Origin: Hsuehochloa calcarea
Taxonomy: Eukaryota > Streptophyta > Magnoliopsida > Poales > Poaceae
Reading direction: 5' to 3'
NCBI GenBank assembly: GCA_036346395.1
Contig: CM070606.1
Coordinates: 17,346,915 to 17,410,914, forward strand
DNA length: 64,000 nucleotides
Part shown: piece by piece, positions 9,012-21,177 of the stretch
Layout: every line of letters begins with the position of its first letter
How positions within the stretch are numbered: the first letter of the stretch is position 1
Position numbers and translations under genes: made by a program
The notes under the pieces: generated by a model
Seen by the model: only the letters and a program-made list of their open reading frames with translations
Databases searched by the model: none
What the model was told of the DNA's origin: nothing

Positions 9012-12000
9012 GTGGAGGAGGCACAAGAGGCACCGGCGTCGTCTTTGGGTACACTTTCCGTTAACTATCATTACGCTCTTGTTTTGTTTGATTCAGGAGC
9101 ATCTCATTCTTTTGTTTACGAGTCTTTTCTTGCTATTAGTGAGCTCCTCTTTACTCCATTGTTGGTCCCATTGCTCATTCGCTCTCGGGTTGGAGTTGAG
9201 GGTGAATCGAGTGTAGGGATGTCCCAATTGAAATTGAGGAGTAGGGTTCTTAGCGAATCTTATCCTCCTCCATTCGGCAAGTCTAGATGTAATTCTTGGT
9301 ATGGATTGGTTGTCTCGGCATAAGGGACAAATCGATTGCGCCAAGAAGTGCGTCTCTCTATCTAGTCTTCCGTGGCGGGTTAAGCTTTTACCCAAGTTGC
9401 TAGGCCCGCATCTCTTGGCGCTTGAAGCAAAGCCGCTCTAGATATTGGTGAAGTCCCAACCGTCCGTGACTTCATTGATGTCTTTCTGAAGATCTTCGGG
9501 ATGCCACGATTCGAGATCTCGAGTTTGTCATCGAGTTGGTTCCGTCTTGCCCGATTTCAAAGAGGCATTATCGGATGCCGTAAGCGAGTTGGTGGAGTTA
9601 AAGAAACAAGCGAATGAGCTGCGGAAAAAGGTTTCATTCGCCTAGCTCATCTCCGTGGGGTTGTCTGCAATCTTCGTAAAGAAGAAGGACAATACTTTGC
9701 GCATGTCGTTGATTACCGTCAAGCAATGAGGTAGCGGTAAAGAACAAGTATCCATTGCCCGCATTGATGATCTCTTTGATCAATTAACCGAGCTCGAGTA
9801 TTCTCAAGATTGATTTGAGAGTGGGATATCATCAAGTTCGGATCGACCGAGGATATTCAAAGGCGGCTTTCTCTACTCGCTACGGCTTGTATGAATACAC
9901 CGTCATGTCATTTGGCTTAACCAATGCTCCGCCTTGTTCATGAACCTCATGAATTCGGTATTCATGGAGTATTTGGATAAGTTTGTCGTGGTCTTCATCG
10001 ATGATATTCTTATCTATTCTAAGAGCGATGAGGAACATGATGAGCATCGAGGCTCGTGTTAGGCAAGCCGTGAGCACCGGTGTATGCGAAGTTCGACAAG
10101 TCGCGCGTGCGGTTAAAGGAAGTGGCCTTCTGGGTCATGTTCTTTCGGCGGAGGCGTGGCCGTTGATCCTAGCAAGATCGGCGATGTTCTTTCTTGGTGT
10201 CGACCTACTTGATGGCGAAGTGCGGAGTTTTCTCGGTTTAGCGGGATATTATCGCCGTTTATCGAGAACTTCTCCAAGGTCATGGCCGATGGCGGAGTTG
10301 CTCAAGAAGGACAAGAAGTTCTTGTGGTCGATGCTTGTGAGAAAGCTTCCAAGTACTTAAGGAGCGTTTGACCACCGCTCCGTCCTCGTTCTTCCGATAT
10401 CCATCGAAGCTTGATATCTTTTGCGATGCTTCTCGTCGAGGACTCGGTTGTGTCCTTATGCAAGAAGGCAAGGTAGTGGCCTATGCATCAAGGCAATTGA
10501 GGCCTCATGAACTCAACTATCCTACCCATGACTTGGAATTGGTGCTTGTGATTCATGCGCTTAAAATTTGGCGACATTACCTAATCGGTGTCGTTGTGAA
10601 GTGTATTCGGATCACAAAAGCCTAAAGTATTTGTTCACCCAACGGATCTGAACCTCGGGCAAAGAGATGGTTGGAGTTGATCAAAGATTATGACATGGGT
10701 ATTCACTACCATCGGGCAAGGCTAATGTCGTTCCGATCGCTCGATCGCGAGCGCATTGCAATGCCTTGTTGCTCGGGGATGTCAACCCACCCATACGGAG
10801 GAATTTCAGCGTCTCAACTTAGGTTTGGTTGGCGTGGTTCCCTCATTGCCTTGGTTGTGCAACCAACCTTGGTAGATCGGATTAAGGTCGCTCGGCAATC
10901 GGATCTTTGGGATAAGCGCATCAAGGAAAATGTCAAGAACGGAACGACCAAGTGCTTCTCACGAGGATGAGCGTGGTGTTGTAAGGTTCGAACAGCGCCT
11001 TGTGGTTCCAAAGGACATGGAATTGCGGAATTTGATTCTTCGCGAAGCCCATGATTCGCCTTTGTCTATTCATCCGGGGCCACAAAGATGTATCAAGATC
11101 TCGTCGAGAGATTTTGGTGGACCCGAATGAAGAGGAGATTGCGAAGTTCGTTCTTGCGAGTGCGGCGTGTGTCGTCGTGTCAAGGCGAGCATCGGCGTCA
11201 GCGAGCTTGCTTGACCTTTGCCTATTCGGAATGGAAGTGGGATTCGATCGGGATGGACTTTATCACGGTGCGCCCCGTCACAAAGGGAATGATGCTATCA
11301 CGGGTAATTATTGATCGATTAACCAAAGTGGCACATTTTCTTCCGATCAAGACCAAGCTTCGTGCGATCGTCTAGGTGAGCTCTCGTCTCGAGATTGTAA
11401 GCTTGCATGGTGTGCCAAAGGCGATCATTTCGACCGTGGTTCACTATTTACCTCCGGTTTGGCATGAGTGCAAGAAGCTATGGGCACTCGTCTTTCTTTC
11501 GATTCGACATATCATCCTCAAGCGATGGCGGTGAAAGAGTCAACCAAGTGTTGGAAGACATGCTCCGTGCTTGTGTTCTCTCCTATGGAAAGAATTGGGA
11601 GAAATGCTTGCCATTTGCCGAGTTCTCCTACAACAACAGTTTTCAGGCCAGTCTCGGCATGGCACCTTTCGAGGCCTTATACGGGAGAAAGTGCAGAACC
11701 CCGTTGAATTGGTCTGAGACCGGCAAAAGACCATTCTTTGGCCCGGACTCGATCAATGAGGCCGAGAGTCAAGTCCGGCTTATTCGTGATCGTTTGCGCC
11801 TGGCTCAATCCAGGCAAAAGAGCTATGCGGATCGCCGTCGTCGTGAATTGAGCTTTGAGCCCAATGATTTTGTTTATCTCAAAGTCTCTCCTTTGAAGGG
11901 CCATCAGCGTTTCGGCGTCAAGGGCAAGTTAGCTCCTCGATATGTCGGTCCTTACCGTGTTATCGAGAAGAAAGGGGCTGTTGCCTATAAGTTGGAATTG

Positions 12001-12279
12001 CCACTTGCACTTGAAGGGTACATGATGTTTTCCATGTGTCCCAACTAAAGAAGTGTCTCCGTGTTCCAAGCGAGGAAGCTCCGTTGGAAACTCTTGATGT
12101 TCGGAAGATTTGACCTACAAGGAGCACCTGTTCGCATCCTTGAAGAGGCTGAACGAAGGACGAGGAATCGTGCCATCAAGTTCCTTAAAGTTCAGTGGTC
12201 GAACCATTCTGAGGATGAAGCTACTTGGGAAAGGGAAGATCGTCTCCGTGCAGACTATCCATCTTTCTTTGCCGAGTGA
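9012..12279 (+). pseudogene. pol of element A (PR-RT-RH-IN-chromodomain-like)
   Basis: Domains in order: aspartic protease with FDSGASHSF (Asp codon 9090-9092) and a GMDWLSRH end near 9298; reverse transcriptase with the catalytic FIDDILIYS at 9994-10020; RNase H with CDASRRGLGCVLMQEG near 10420 and YPTHDLEL near 10525; an integrase zinc-finger remnant near 11030-11160; integrase core with GMDF (Asp 11256-11258) and the glutamate block GERVNQ near 11530. The second Asp block near 11424 is damaged. The integrase C-terminal stretch from 11542 to 12048 is continuously open. A tail at 12130-12279 with KFLKVQWSNHSEDEATWE resembles the chromodomain of chromoviruses. Frame changes are frequent, so it is inactive as assembled. 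Confidence 0.9.
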
Positions 12280-12305
12280 GCCAAATCTCGGGACGAGATT
12301 TTTGT

Positions 12306-12317
12306 AAGGGGGGGAGG
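12306..12317 (+). other. Polypurine tract of element A
   Basis: AAGGGGGGGAGG lies three bases before the 3' LTR start. It is the expected plus-strand primer site. Confidence 0.9.
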
Positions 12318-12320
12318 TTT

Positions 12321-15300
12321 TGTAACGTCCCAAAATTGGGTTTATGTTTCCAATGTAATAAAAAATGAGGATAAATTAAAACTTTTGCTACCTCATGTGT
12401 TGTTACAGTGTTTGAAACCTCTTTTCTTTAATTGGTGGAATTCAAACTCTAAATTTCCCCAATTAAACTCAAGTCATAAACCTCCTCCATGAAAATCTTG
12501 TGCCCAATCTCTGGAGATAATTTTCATTGGGTTTAGGGTTGATGTTTAACACCTCTGAATTATCTCATGATTTTTAGAAATTATTTGATAATTTTTGGAG
12601 GCAAGTCAAACTGGTCAAACCCCATTTTCCTCTCTTCTGGAATTTCTGTAGAATAATTCAGTGCATGAAAATCTCTGAAAATTTTATGGAAAGCTCCTCC
12701 TGCAGTCAGCAAGCTCCAGTTAAAATTTCATAAATTTTGGAGTTTGTTTACTATCTCAAATAAATCCTCAAAAATCAGATGTTTAAAATTCAAATTCTAT
12801 CTGGTTTGCACTGTTCCTCGGGTTCGAACCAGACTCGGGCTCGAGCCTATGGACTCGGTCCAACCAACTAAGCGCCCGTGCGATCGCTCGATCGCGCGTC
12901 GTGAGCCGTTGGATCAGCATCGAACGGCCCGAGATCAAGCGCGCGATCGAATCGTTGTAATCGAACCGATCTATTTCAGCCGTTCGATTTCGATCCAACG
13001 GTCAGCGCGTCGTCTCCTTCCTCCGTCCGGCTCGCGCGTCAGCAAAGGCCATGGCGTGCGCAGAGGGAAAAGTCGCGGCGTGCCGTCCCTTCCCCGGTCG
13101 CTTTTCAACGTCTTTCTCTGCGCGCATTTATTGCTCGTCGTGCTCCTCCCTCAGGCGTCCCCTCTCCAACCGCTCCCGTCGCTCTCTCGCGCTCAAACGG
13201 CCGGTTTGACCCGAGCGGGTTATCGCCGTTGCCCTCTGCAATCCCCGGCTATTTAAGCTCCTTGAGTTCTCCCTTAGCTTCCTTTAGCCACACCGCAGCT
13301 CTAGCTAGCACTCACAAGCCCGCTGGAGCCATAGATTCTCGGGAAACTCTCGGCCGCCATTGACGGTTTTGGAGCTTCGGTGAAGTCGGTGCAGCGGGGG
13401 TCTTCTTCCACAAGTCTTTGCTCCCTCTGCTCTCCCTCTACTCACTGAAGCTTAACCCTCTGTCAATTTGGCTTTTGACAGAAAGGAGCAGCTCAATTTC
13501 GGACTTCCCCCTTTTCGGCCGAAATCGCCATTCTTCTTCGCCCGAGCTGCCTCGACTCTTCTCGGTGCATCCCTTGCGCCCAGGTAACCCTCTTTAGTCC
13601 CTAGTGGCCTGGCACCAGCTCCCGTGGACCGCAGCTGAGCCATTTGCATTTTTCGTTTTCGTCACTTTGCGGTCACCTCGGTTCTCTTCGGCTTGCCGGC
13701 GTTCTGGACCACCTCAGCCAACGCCGCTGGTACCATTGTGTGCGCAAGAGTATTAAGGACTCATTTTAGGCGTTTGCTCGCACCGCCGCGGCCAGAGCCG
13801 CCGCCGGGCGGCCGTTCTCCTCCGACATTTTTGCCGGACGAAAACAGGACGTTGGTTTGAACGTGCGTCATTTTGGACCGTCGATCCTGAGATCTGCGGC
13901 TCGGGATCGCGCCGAAAAATTGAACTGAACGCACGCCTTGATCCGCGAACCGTTGGATCCCAGATCAATGGCTCGCGTGCGTGGGCGCGTTCGGACCACC
14001 GGACGCTCGGGCCCAGGTGAACCGTCGGATCCCAGATCCACGGCTCTCGTGCGCGTGAACGTTCGGACCACCGAACGTTCTGGGCCACGTGAACCGTTGG
14101 ATCCAGATCCAACGGTCGACGCTTAAGGCTTCGCGCGCGCGCGCGCGTCAGCGCTGGGGCGCGGACCGTCAGATCCGCGATCGACGCTCTTCGTTCGGCC
14201 ACGTCGATTCTCATTTCTGAAATTCCCGAGAGGATTTATTTATCAACTGAAAAATGTGATAACTTGTAAAATGCATAACTAATTCATTTCAAACCCTTTT
14301 CGGTTGATTCAAATTTTGTTGGTTATGTTTTTAACTAATCTTTAAGTTAAAAATGTTTCCAACCTCAATATAGCTCCAGAAAATTTTGCTAATGAATAGT
14401 AGCATTTTTGATTTATAAAAGCTGAGCAAAATTGTTTTGGTCATATCTTTGGCATTAAGAATCCAAATCAATTGGTTCTTGTTGCTAAATTCTTTATAAA
14501 TCAAGACCTTGCTACTGTAAAAATTTAAGAATTTTTGGAGGGAGTTTACTGTTGGGTCTTTGTGTTTTAGTCGTTCTTATCGGTTGCTTTTTGCTTTCTC
14601 GTTAGGATCCGAAGAGCACATTCATAATATTGTTGATCCTCAGCAACACCTTGACCCACAGCAAGCAGGCAAGATATTTGATCATAAATGTCCCATTACT
14701 TTCAAAGTCTAATGTCTTGTTTACAAACTATATGTATGCATTGCTTTTGTGTCCAATTATTTTTGCCCTGTTTAGAGGTAGCTATTCCTAATGCATTGTT
14801 GCCATTAAAATGTTATCCCCTGCCACAACCATAAGTTATTAATATCGCTGGTGAATTAGAGCCCGGTGATTTAATTATGCTCTTTCTTGTCTTTGCGATG
14901 TCATGCTTAGAAATGCTTAGCTACTGGTAGAATTGGCGGTCATCGACTTAGTCGATGACCTTGATCACACAAATCATTTTGTTTATTTTGGTTTAGCACC
15001 TTATGCTTTAGTTTTGTAAAACCGAAAATGAAACAAAGTGATTTGACTTAGGCACAATGGCATGTTGGTGTGATTGTTGGGTTTGACAAGGAAAGGTGCC
15101 CAGTCCCTAAGGACCGAAAATGTTGCTGCGCCATTGATCCAAGTACTTTTGCGTACTAACCACATGAGGTTATATGGGACCCCTCTTGACGTAGTACTTT
15201 GGCGTGTGTTATCTCAGAGTCGCGGGAGGGGTTGTGTGTGTTGTGTGAAACATGATATGTGTTCTCTGTGTTATTATGTTGGGTGTGCGGTGGTGGAGAT

Positions 15301-16385
15301 TCGGGTAGGCTCTCCACCTCGAGGAGCATTGTAGTTGTCAAGGCTTTACTGCGGCGGGTAGTTGACCGAGGCTTTACAATGACTCAGACACAGCGTATGG
15401 GTTTCTATCCATACGGGCGGCTCGTAGTTAATACACAATATTGGAAATGTCTCGTAGGACTTAGCTGTGCCGGCATACCAAAGGAAGTGTGCTTAATCAT
15501 GTGGCAAAAAGGCGGTCTGACATGTGGGTAAGTTGGTACACCCTGCAGGGATAAAACTATTCGAATAGCCTCGTCCTAGGTTATGGACACGCTTGGGGAT
15601 TTCCATAAGATCTAGACTTCAACAAGCTGTTTTTGTTTTTAAAATTAAAACTTGACATGGTTGGCATGAATGGGTAATTCATGCTATTGTGGTGGCTATT
15701 GGTTTAAGTCACCTCCAGGACTGTTTTACTGTTGTTGATACTTGATTACTACTGTTTTTATCAAATAAAATCAGATTGCAAAATTGCTTTCAATCTATTA
15801 CATTATTGCAAATAAAACTTGCTTTATGCTTAAAAATTTGAGTCCTAACCTGCTCCACTTAAATAAGCTTGCATGTAGTTATTGCATAGATCTATTATCA
15901 TTCTTATATATCTTGCGAGTACATTCAAAGTACTCACCCGATTTTCTTTGAAATTTGCTTTTGTTCTGCAGAGGAAGAAGGTGAGCCCCAAGGGCCTCAC
16001 TTTTGTGAGTTGTCTTTGTGGATTCGACGACTAGCTTGGCGGTCGGTCGGTTGCCTTGTGGGTTAAAGGCACACTGATTGGCTCTTTTGTTTATAGCCAT
16101 CTTATGGCGCTTTTGCTTCCGCTGTTAAATTTCTTTATGTATTTGTCATTTGGCCGGTCGGCCTCTCTTTTGTAATGACTATCCTTTATTTATGTTATCT
16201 TCTGGATTGTTGTTTATGTTTCGGTTCTATGTGAATGAATGGGATTGATGCATGAACTTTGTAAAGAGGTGTGTATACTGCACTCTGGGAAGTATACATG
16301 TCTCGAGTCTCGGATTATCTGATTTGTGATGCTAGGACCAAGTGGATGGTTAAGCATTACAAGCCGGATAAACCAAGGTCTCACA
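12321..16385 (+). repeat. 3' LTR of element A
   Basis: This LTR is 4065 bp long and collinear with the 5' LTR. It keeps palindromes that are damaged in the 5' copy, such as CCCTGCAGGG at 15541-15550 and CTATTCGAATAG at 15557-15568. An alternating CG run near 14130-14150 is absent from the 5' copy. It ends TCTCACA and is followed by the CAAGG duplication. Confidence 0.95.
15917..15935 (+). other. Conserved LTR stem-loop (3' LTR A)
   Basis: GAGTAC, loop ATTCAAA, GTACTC, then ACCC and a pyrimidine-rich run to TCTGCAG at 15965-15971. It lies 450 bp before the LTR end. Confidence 0.65.
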
Positions 16386-16390
16386 CAAGG
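16386..16390 (+). repeat. Target-site duplication of element A (right)
   Basis: CAAGG matches 3039-3043 exactly. Confidence 0.95.
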
Positions 16391-17351
16391 ACCCGGTGAG
16401 CGGCTTTCATGAGCTTGGTAGCATTAAATTTGAGCTTGTTCCCATGAGGCTTCCTCCAAGCTGCATTCTCCTCCTTGTGGTTGCCCTTCCCTTTTAGCTT
16501 GGGACAGTTTGTGGATATGGTAAAGCTCTCCACACTCATAGCATCTCACAGGGCTGCCTCTCTTTTTATTTCACATTGTTATAGGCCCGTGTGAATTTTT
16601 TGTCTGGAAGGGCTAACTCAGCCTCAGGAATACTCTCAAGTTCCTCTTGTTGGATTGTAGATAAACAAGCAAGTGAAAATCCAGAAAAAGATTCGGAAGA
16701 ACCATCAGAAGTTCTCTTGAGAGGGTCTGCTATCAAAGCCATGCTCTCCTTCTTAGGATGATCAACTCTCTTAATCTCATGAGTCTTGAGCTTGCTATAG
16801 AGCAGCTCCAAAGAGAGATTAGAAATATTGACATTCTCCTCAATGACAGTAGCTTTCATCTCCCACTCCTTAGCGTTGATTGCAGCCAAGAGGTGGGTGG
16901 CATTCTCAGACTAAGAATACTCGATGTCGACCACTCTCACCTGATTAAGCACCTTGTTAAAACGACTAAATACATCATCGATATTCTCTCCAAGACGCAT
17001 CTCGAACTTGTTGTATTCTCGCTTTAAGACCGTCTGGCGAACTTGCTTGATTTGTGACGAACCCTTTTGGTAGGTTTCGAGGGTGTGCTAAATCTCGTGC
17101 ACGGTCTCATGGTGACAAATCCTATCATACTCCTGTCTACCAAGTCTAGCATATTGGTTCTTTGCCTTATGGTTGTTAGCCAAGAGGGTTGCTGAAGCCA
17201 GCGTAGCAAGCTCGTGCAAAACGAGCGGTGCTCGAACAACCTCCCATATGGCTTGACCTTTGCTCTGGTAGACCCGCATGCGATTCTTCCAATAGGTATA
17301 GTCGAGCCCATCAAAGACATGCGGCTTGGTGTAGTACTTCTCCATCGCCAA
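16391..17351 (-). pseudogene. Ty1/copia gag, N-terminal part (element H)
   Basis: On the minus strand an ATG at 17351 opens MAMEKYYTKPHVFDGLDY followed by TYWKNRM, the typical start of a plant copia Gag. The frame stays open to 17088. It then shifts, giving KREYNKFEMRLGENIDDV and a second open block (16889-16566, KKESMALIADPLKR). A zinc-knuckle remnant CYECGELYHIHK lies near 16540. The gag resumes at 3038 on the far side of element A. Protease, integrase, RT and RNase H of this copia element are not present in the window. Confidence 0.8.
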
Positions 17352-17385
17352 GTTCAGCGACCGATTAAGATCAAGATTGAATTAA

Positions 17386-17401
17386 CCGGACTTTGATACC
17401 A
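17386..17401 (-). other. Primer-binding site of copia element H
   Basis: The minus-strand sequence TGGTATCAAAGTCCGG lies two bases after the LTR end. It is a tRNA-Met-type PBS with the AAAG variant common in copia elements. It fixes the 5' end of element H and its minus orientation. Confidence 0.85.
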
Positions 17402-17403
17402 CT

Positions 17404-17745
17404 TGTTGAATCGAAATAGTGACTATAGGGGGTGAATAGGAGCACGGTCTCTTTTTCACCTAGATCGTATTCAACACGTTTCTCACTCCAACAGCTATGA
17501 GAGCTATAAAGATCAATGTACAAATATAGCGGAAGACTTGTATTGAATCCAATCAAAACCCCGAAGCAAAACAACCAAAAACACAAATCCTAAAGAGATG
17601 GGCGGTTAGACCTCTCAGCCTAGCGGTTTGACTTTTACATGGGGTGATCTGACCTCTCCAATGGACGGTTTGACCTCTAGGTCAATGAATAGTAAAATCA
17701 GCCCAAACTCAAAATCAAAAATTGGTCTAACTTTTGATCCACAAT
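17404..17745 (-). repeat. Copia LTR of element H (truncated)
   Basis: On the minus strand the LTR ends CGATTCAACA before the PBS. Only 342 bp remain, because element E starts at 17746. Short repeated phrases of the GGTTTGAC/GACCTCTC type occur at 17610-17690. The five bases ACAAT before element E may be its target duplication. Confidence 0.7.
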
Positions 17746-18545
17746 TGTAACACCCCAACTTTTTGGCTTTAAAAACATTTTAATTAGTTGCTAGTTGAAA
17801 ATCTCACCATTTGCATTTTATTTGAATTTAAATCAAAAGCTTAAATTGGACTTTAAGGACAAAAGGATTTAATGTGATTAATTCCGACATCAACAATTGC
17901 CAAAACAATCTTATTTGGATTCTATGGGCTTGGTTATATTTTCCAGATTTTTCTAGAATTTTTCTAAGTTCATTTGTTATTTTTCTATTTGCTATTTGCA
18001 TTTTCTGGATTTGTTAAAAAGAAAAATCCAATTAAAATTCTTGTGAACAATGTTGGGCCGCACACTGCTCACCCCAACACCGCGCCTCAGCCCAGCCCGC
18101 ACGCTCGCCGCCTACCTCCATTGGATGCGCGACACGTACCCCTTCCCTCGATCGAACGCGCCTGCGCGACCCCGCCTTCCTCCGCTGGATTACCGCCGCG
18201 TGGCCTCCACTCTAATCTCGGTCGCTCGCTCCCGCGTCACCCTGTCTCTCTGGCTTGTGGGACCGCCGACTGGTCGTCGTCCCCGACTAGTCTTCTTCTT
18301 CCTCTGCGCACCCAATCAATCGCCCGCGTGTCCGCCATTGCCGCCCCTCCGCGTTCGTTCGACAACAGAAAATCTGTTGAGATTTTATTGCGCCGACCCC
18401 ACCAAATCATGCCTCTGGTTATCCCGTGCCTATCCCCAACCAAATCAATCTCCAATTCGGTTTCTATCTCTTGAATATCGAAATCCCTTATCGTAACCAA
18501 ATCAGATTCAATTTGGGGGTTTCTAGCACCGCCTTTCCCCGGCCC

Positions 18546-18553
18546 TATAAATA
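18546..18553 (+). promoter_or_regulatory. TATA box of LTR E
   Basis: TATAAATA lies within GGCCCTATAAATACCCCC, a strong plant core-promoter match, 800 bp into the LTR. Transcription would then start near 18580. Confidence 0.65.
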
Positions 18554-20630
18554 CCCCCAAGAGGCCCCCTCCTCCTCCTCATCCCAGCGGCGCCGCCCTC
18601 GTCCCCTCTCTCGCTCTAGAGCCTCCTCAATTGCCAAAACTTCGAACGCCACCGCTGTCAGGTTTTCTCCAGTTGCGCCGCCGTCGTCGTCGCTCAGCTG
18701 TCGCCGACTTCACCCTCGTGTTCAGCGTCACTGGGGCCACCTGGGCGCACCTTCCCTCCGCCGGAGTGCTGTTGTCGCCACCGTCCGACAAAACCCGAAG
18801 CTTCACCACTGCTTCTTCCCCGCTGTTGGTCGTCGCCGTCGCTTCCAGCCGCCGGTAAGGGCACCAACAGATGCGTAATAGCACGGGGATCATCTTGGTA
18901 CCCTCCGCCGCCGGCGAGTCACCGCCGATCGCCGGCGACCATCGGACTCAGTGCGCCGCCTCCCTCGGCCGTAGCGACTCGGCCTTGCGTCGGCCTCGAG
19001 TGGCGTGTCGGCCACGTGTCGCCCCGTGTCACCGCGTCAGCGCCGCGTCGTCCAGGTCTGCCGTGCGAGCAGTCCCGTGGCTCGGTTGACTCAGTCCACC
19101 GTGAGACCAGTCACCGACAGGTGCGGCCCATCTTCCATTTTTTAAAATAATTATTTTCCTAGCTGACGCAAGCATTGCGCAATAATTAAATTTTCCTTTA
19201 TAAAATAATTCGAGAAATCAATTTAAAATCCAATTTAGGGTTTTAAATGATTTTCAAACTTCCAAAGCCCATACGAACTCCGATTGAGCCCATTCAAATT
19301 TGTAAATTCATATAAAATCATAATCTATTTAATGGTGCATTTTATTTGATTTTTGGAGTTTTTTCCTCTGTTATTTATTTATTTTTGTTTATTTTGCTTC
19401 GTTTGCGCGAAGACGTCGACACTTCGGGAAATTTTACAAAAGAAGGAGCACCTCAAGACCAAGTCCAATATCTAGATTTATTTCAGAGCAAGTTATACCT
19501 TTGACCATATTGTACCCAGTTTTCAAATTACTTTGGTTCAAATTATTGCGTTTTAATTTAAGTATGTATTTAAATGATTTTGGGTGTAGTTAATAATCCA
19601 ATTAGTTATATCCACCTTGTCAATTGTATGTCATATTCTTTTGTCACCCTAGATTGGTTCCTTACTAGTTGGTAATATCATAGCACCAACATGGGTTGAT
19701 TAGATACGATTAGACTGCTTAGCCATGACACGAATCATTATTCCATGTGAGTCGCAAATATAAATATGACTAATGGAATATGGAACTGTGTGATGAAGCT
19801 GATTGTGCTGTGTGCTATTATTCGTTGATGGCATGCATTGCACTTAACCAACAGGGTGGGAAAAGATTTAGACTGAGGCAAGTGGTGGATTCTTTGTGAT
19901 TGGTGCAAATAATAAACTTTGTGATTTGGGTTAGAACTGGAAGTCTTGACTTGGTCAATTAAGTACTTCACTTTGTACGCCATTGAACTGAGCCTTACTG
20001 TACGACCACACGCGTCGTATGGGCTGGGTCTAACTTAGTAAGTTATGGAGTCTTGACATTGATAACTCGGGTGGTAGTTTGAGCTTTTGTGATGGGCTGG
20101 AGGTGTGATATGTCACATCGCGGGACGGTTCGCTGCATCCCTGTCCAACAATGTGTGTCGTAACCAAATATTGTGTGTATTGGTTGGTCGGTAGGAAAGC
20201 ACATCGGGAGTGTCAATGCTTAAGATGAAGTTTTCGAAAGGTTTTGTTATGACCAGTGTTGGCCGCATTGATCGTATCATGCGGGTAAAGTGTACAACAT
20301 CTGCAGAGTGTTAAATCAATATATTAGAATAGCCGCGTCCTCGGTCATGGACAAGCTCGGGAATTTTACACAAGGGATAGATTTTCATAAAAACAATTGG
20401 GAAGGGACAGCTGTGTGAGATAACTTGTGCAGCTGTGTGAATAACTTGATTAAACTTTGTGTCCTTGTGAAATCAATTGTTAAATTATTATTGTCTATTT
20501 ATTTTGAATTATGTTTTCAATCTATTACTTGTATTCAATTGCAAATGTCGCATTTCTGCAAAAAAAACCACAGAAGTCATTCCTTTGGAATAAGCCATCA
20601 TGTATAATTGCATTGTGTGGTATGACTGGC

Positions 20631-20647
20631 GAGTACGTCGTGTACTC
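20631..20647 (+). other. Conserved LTR stem-loop (LTR E)
   Basis: GAGTAC, loop GTCGT, GTACTC, then ACTC and a TTG-containing run. It lies 362 bp before the LTR end. Confidence 0.6.
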
Positions 20648-21013
20648 ACTCTTGCTAATCAACAAAAGTGGAGGAGTCATCACCTGCTTTCGAAGAGGAG
20701 TTCTACGAAGGCTGATTGTTAGGGTCTCGATCCCAGTAAGTTGTTTGTGGTAAATTGATGGGATTCCGCTGGAGTTTACTTCGTTTCCACAGTAGTTTAT
20801 TTCTCTCTTGTCAGCCTTGCTTGGCTTAATAAATGTAAACCTCGAACTTAAGGTCACAACAGTTTATTTATTATTCAATGTACTCGTTTATTGATTAATT
20901 CATTCTATGGAATTGATATTTCATCGATGTTGACACTGTGTGCACTAGCGTGACCCTGGCTAGTGCAGAATACACAAAGTCTCCAGATTTGCATATTTTG
21001 GTCCCGACAGAGG

Positions 21014-21025
21014 TGGTATCAGATC
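21014..21025 (+). other. Primer-binding site of element E
   Basis: TGGTATCAGATC matches the tRNA-Met primer site at 11 of 12 positions and is followed by CATACTGAC, the same bases as after the PBS of element A. Confidence 0.9.
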
Positions 21026-21177
21026 CATACTGACTGTAGGTCTTGACCTTAGTTAGATCGGCCGTCTTAGTGAGTCTAAAACTATTTTCTAAAGCAAAAT
21101 TAACTTGCAAGATTAATTGAACTCCTTAACTCATCTCATATCTCTCTCGACTCGGCTATTGCCTCATCTTCAGAGCT

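Larger units (their letters stand above)
3044..16385 (+). mobile_element. Element A: complete Ty3/gypsy LTR retrotransposon
   Basis: This 13.3 kb element has two long LTRs (3044-7072 and 12321-16385), a perfect tRNA-Met-type primer site, gag, pol in the order protease, RT, RNase H, integrase, a chromodomain-like tail, a polypurine tract and a perfect 5 bp target duplication. The pol order and the tail make it a chromovirus. The long LTRs and the tail type suggest the Tekay/Del clade, which is inference. It interrupts copia element H. All coding frames carry many small indels, so it is not autonomous as written, although LTR similarity suggests fairly recent insertion. Confidence 0.95.
17746..21009 (+). 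repeat. 5' LTR of element E
   Basis: It starts TGTAACACCCC and ends GTCCCGACA, 3264 bp. A GC-rich core at 18050-19130 surrounds a TATAAATA box at 18546-18553. The 3' third holds a palindrome-module relative near 20280-20372 (AGAATAGCC, GTCCTCGGTCATGGAC) and the stem-loop at 20631-20647. Reading frames in the GC-rich part are rich in Pro/Arg/Ser and look like composition artefacts. Confidence 0.85.

Noticed and set aside
13753..14214. Minus-strand Arg-rich frame of 153 codons in LTR A, similar to the one at 4583-4909
   Set aside because: It follows from the GC-rich palindromic repeat module. Both strands read open, and the frame is not kept in the solo LTR.
17974..19089. Cluster of overlapping Arg/Ser/Pro-rich frames that could suggest a gene
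   Set aside because: The sequence is the GC-rich promoter core of LTR E, with open frames on both strands and no start, splice or domain support.
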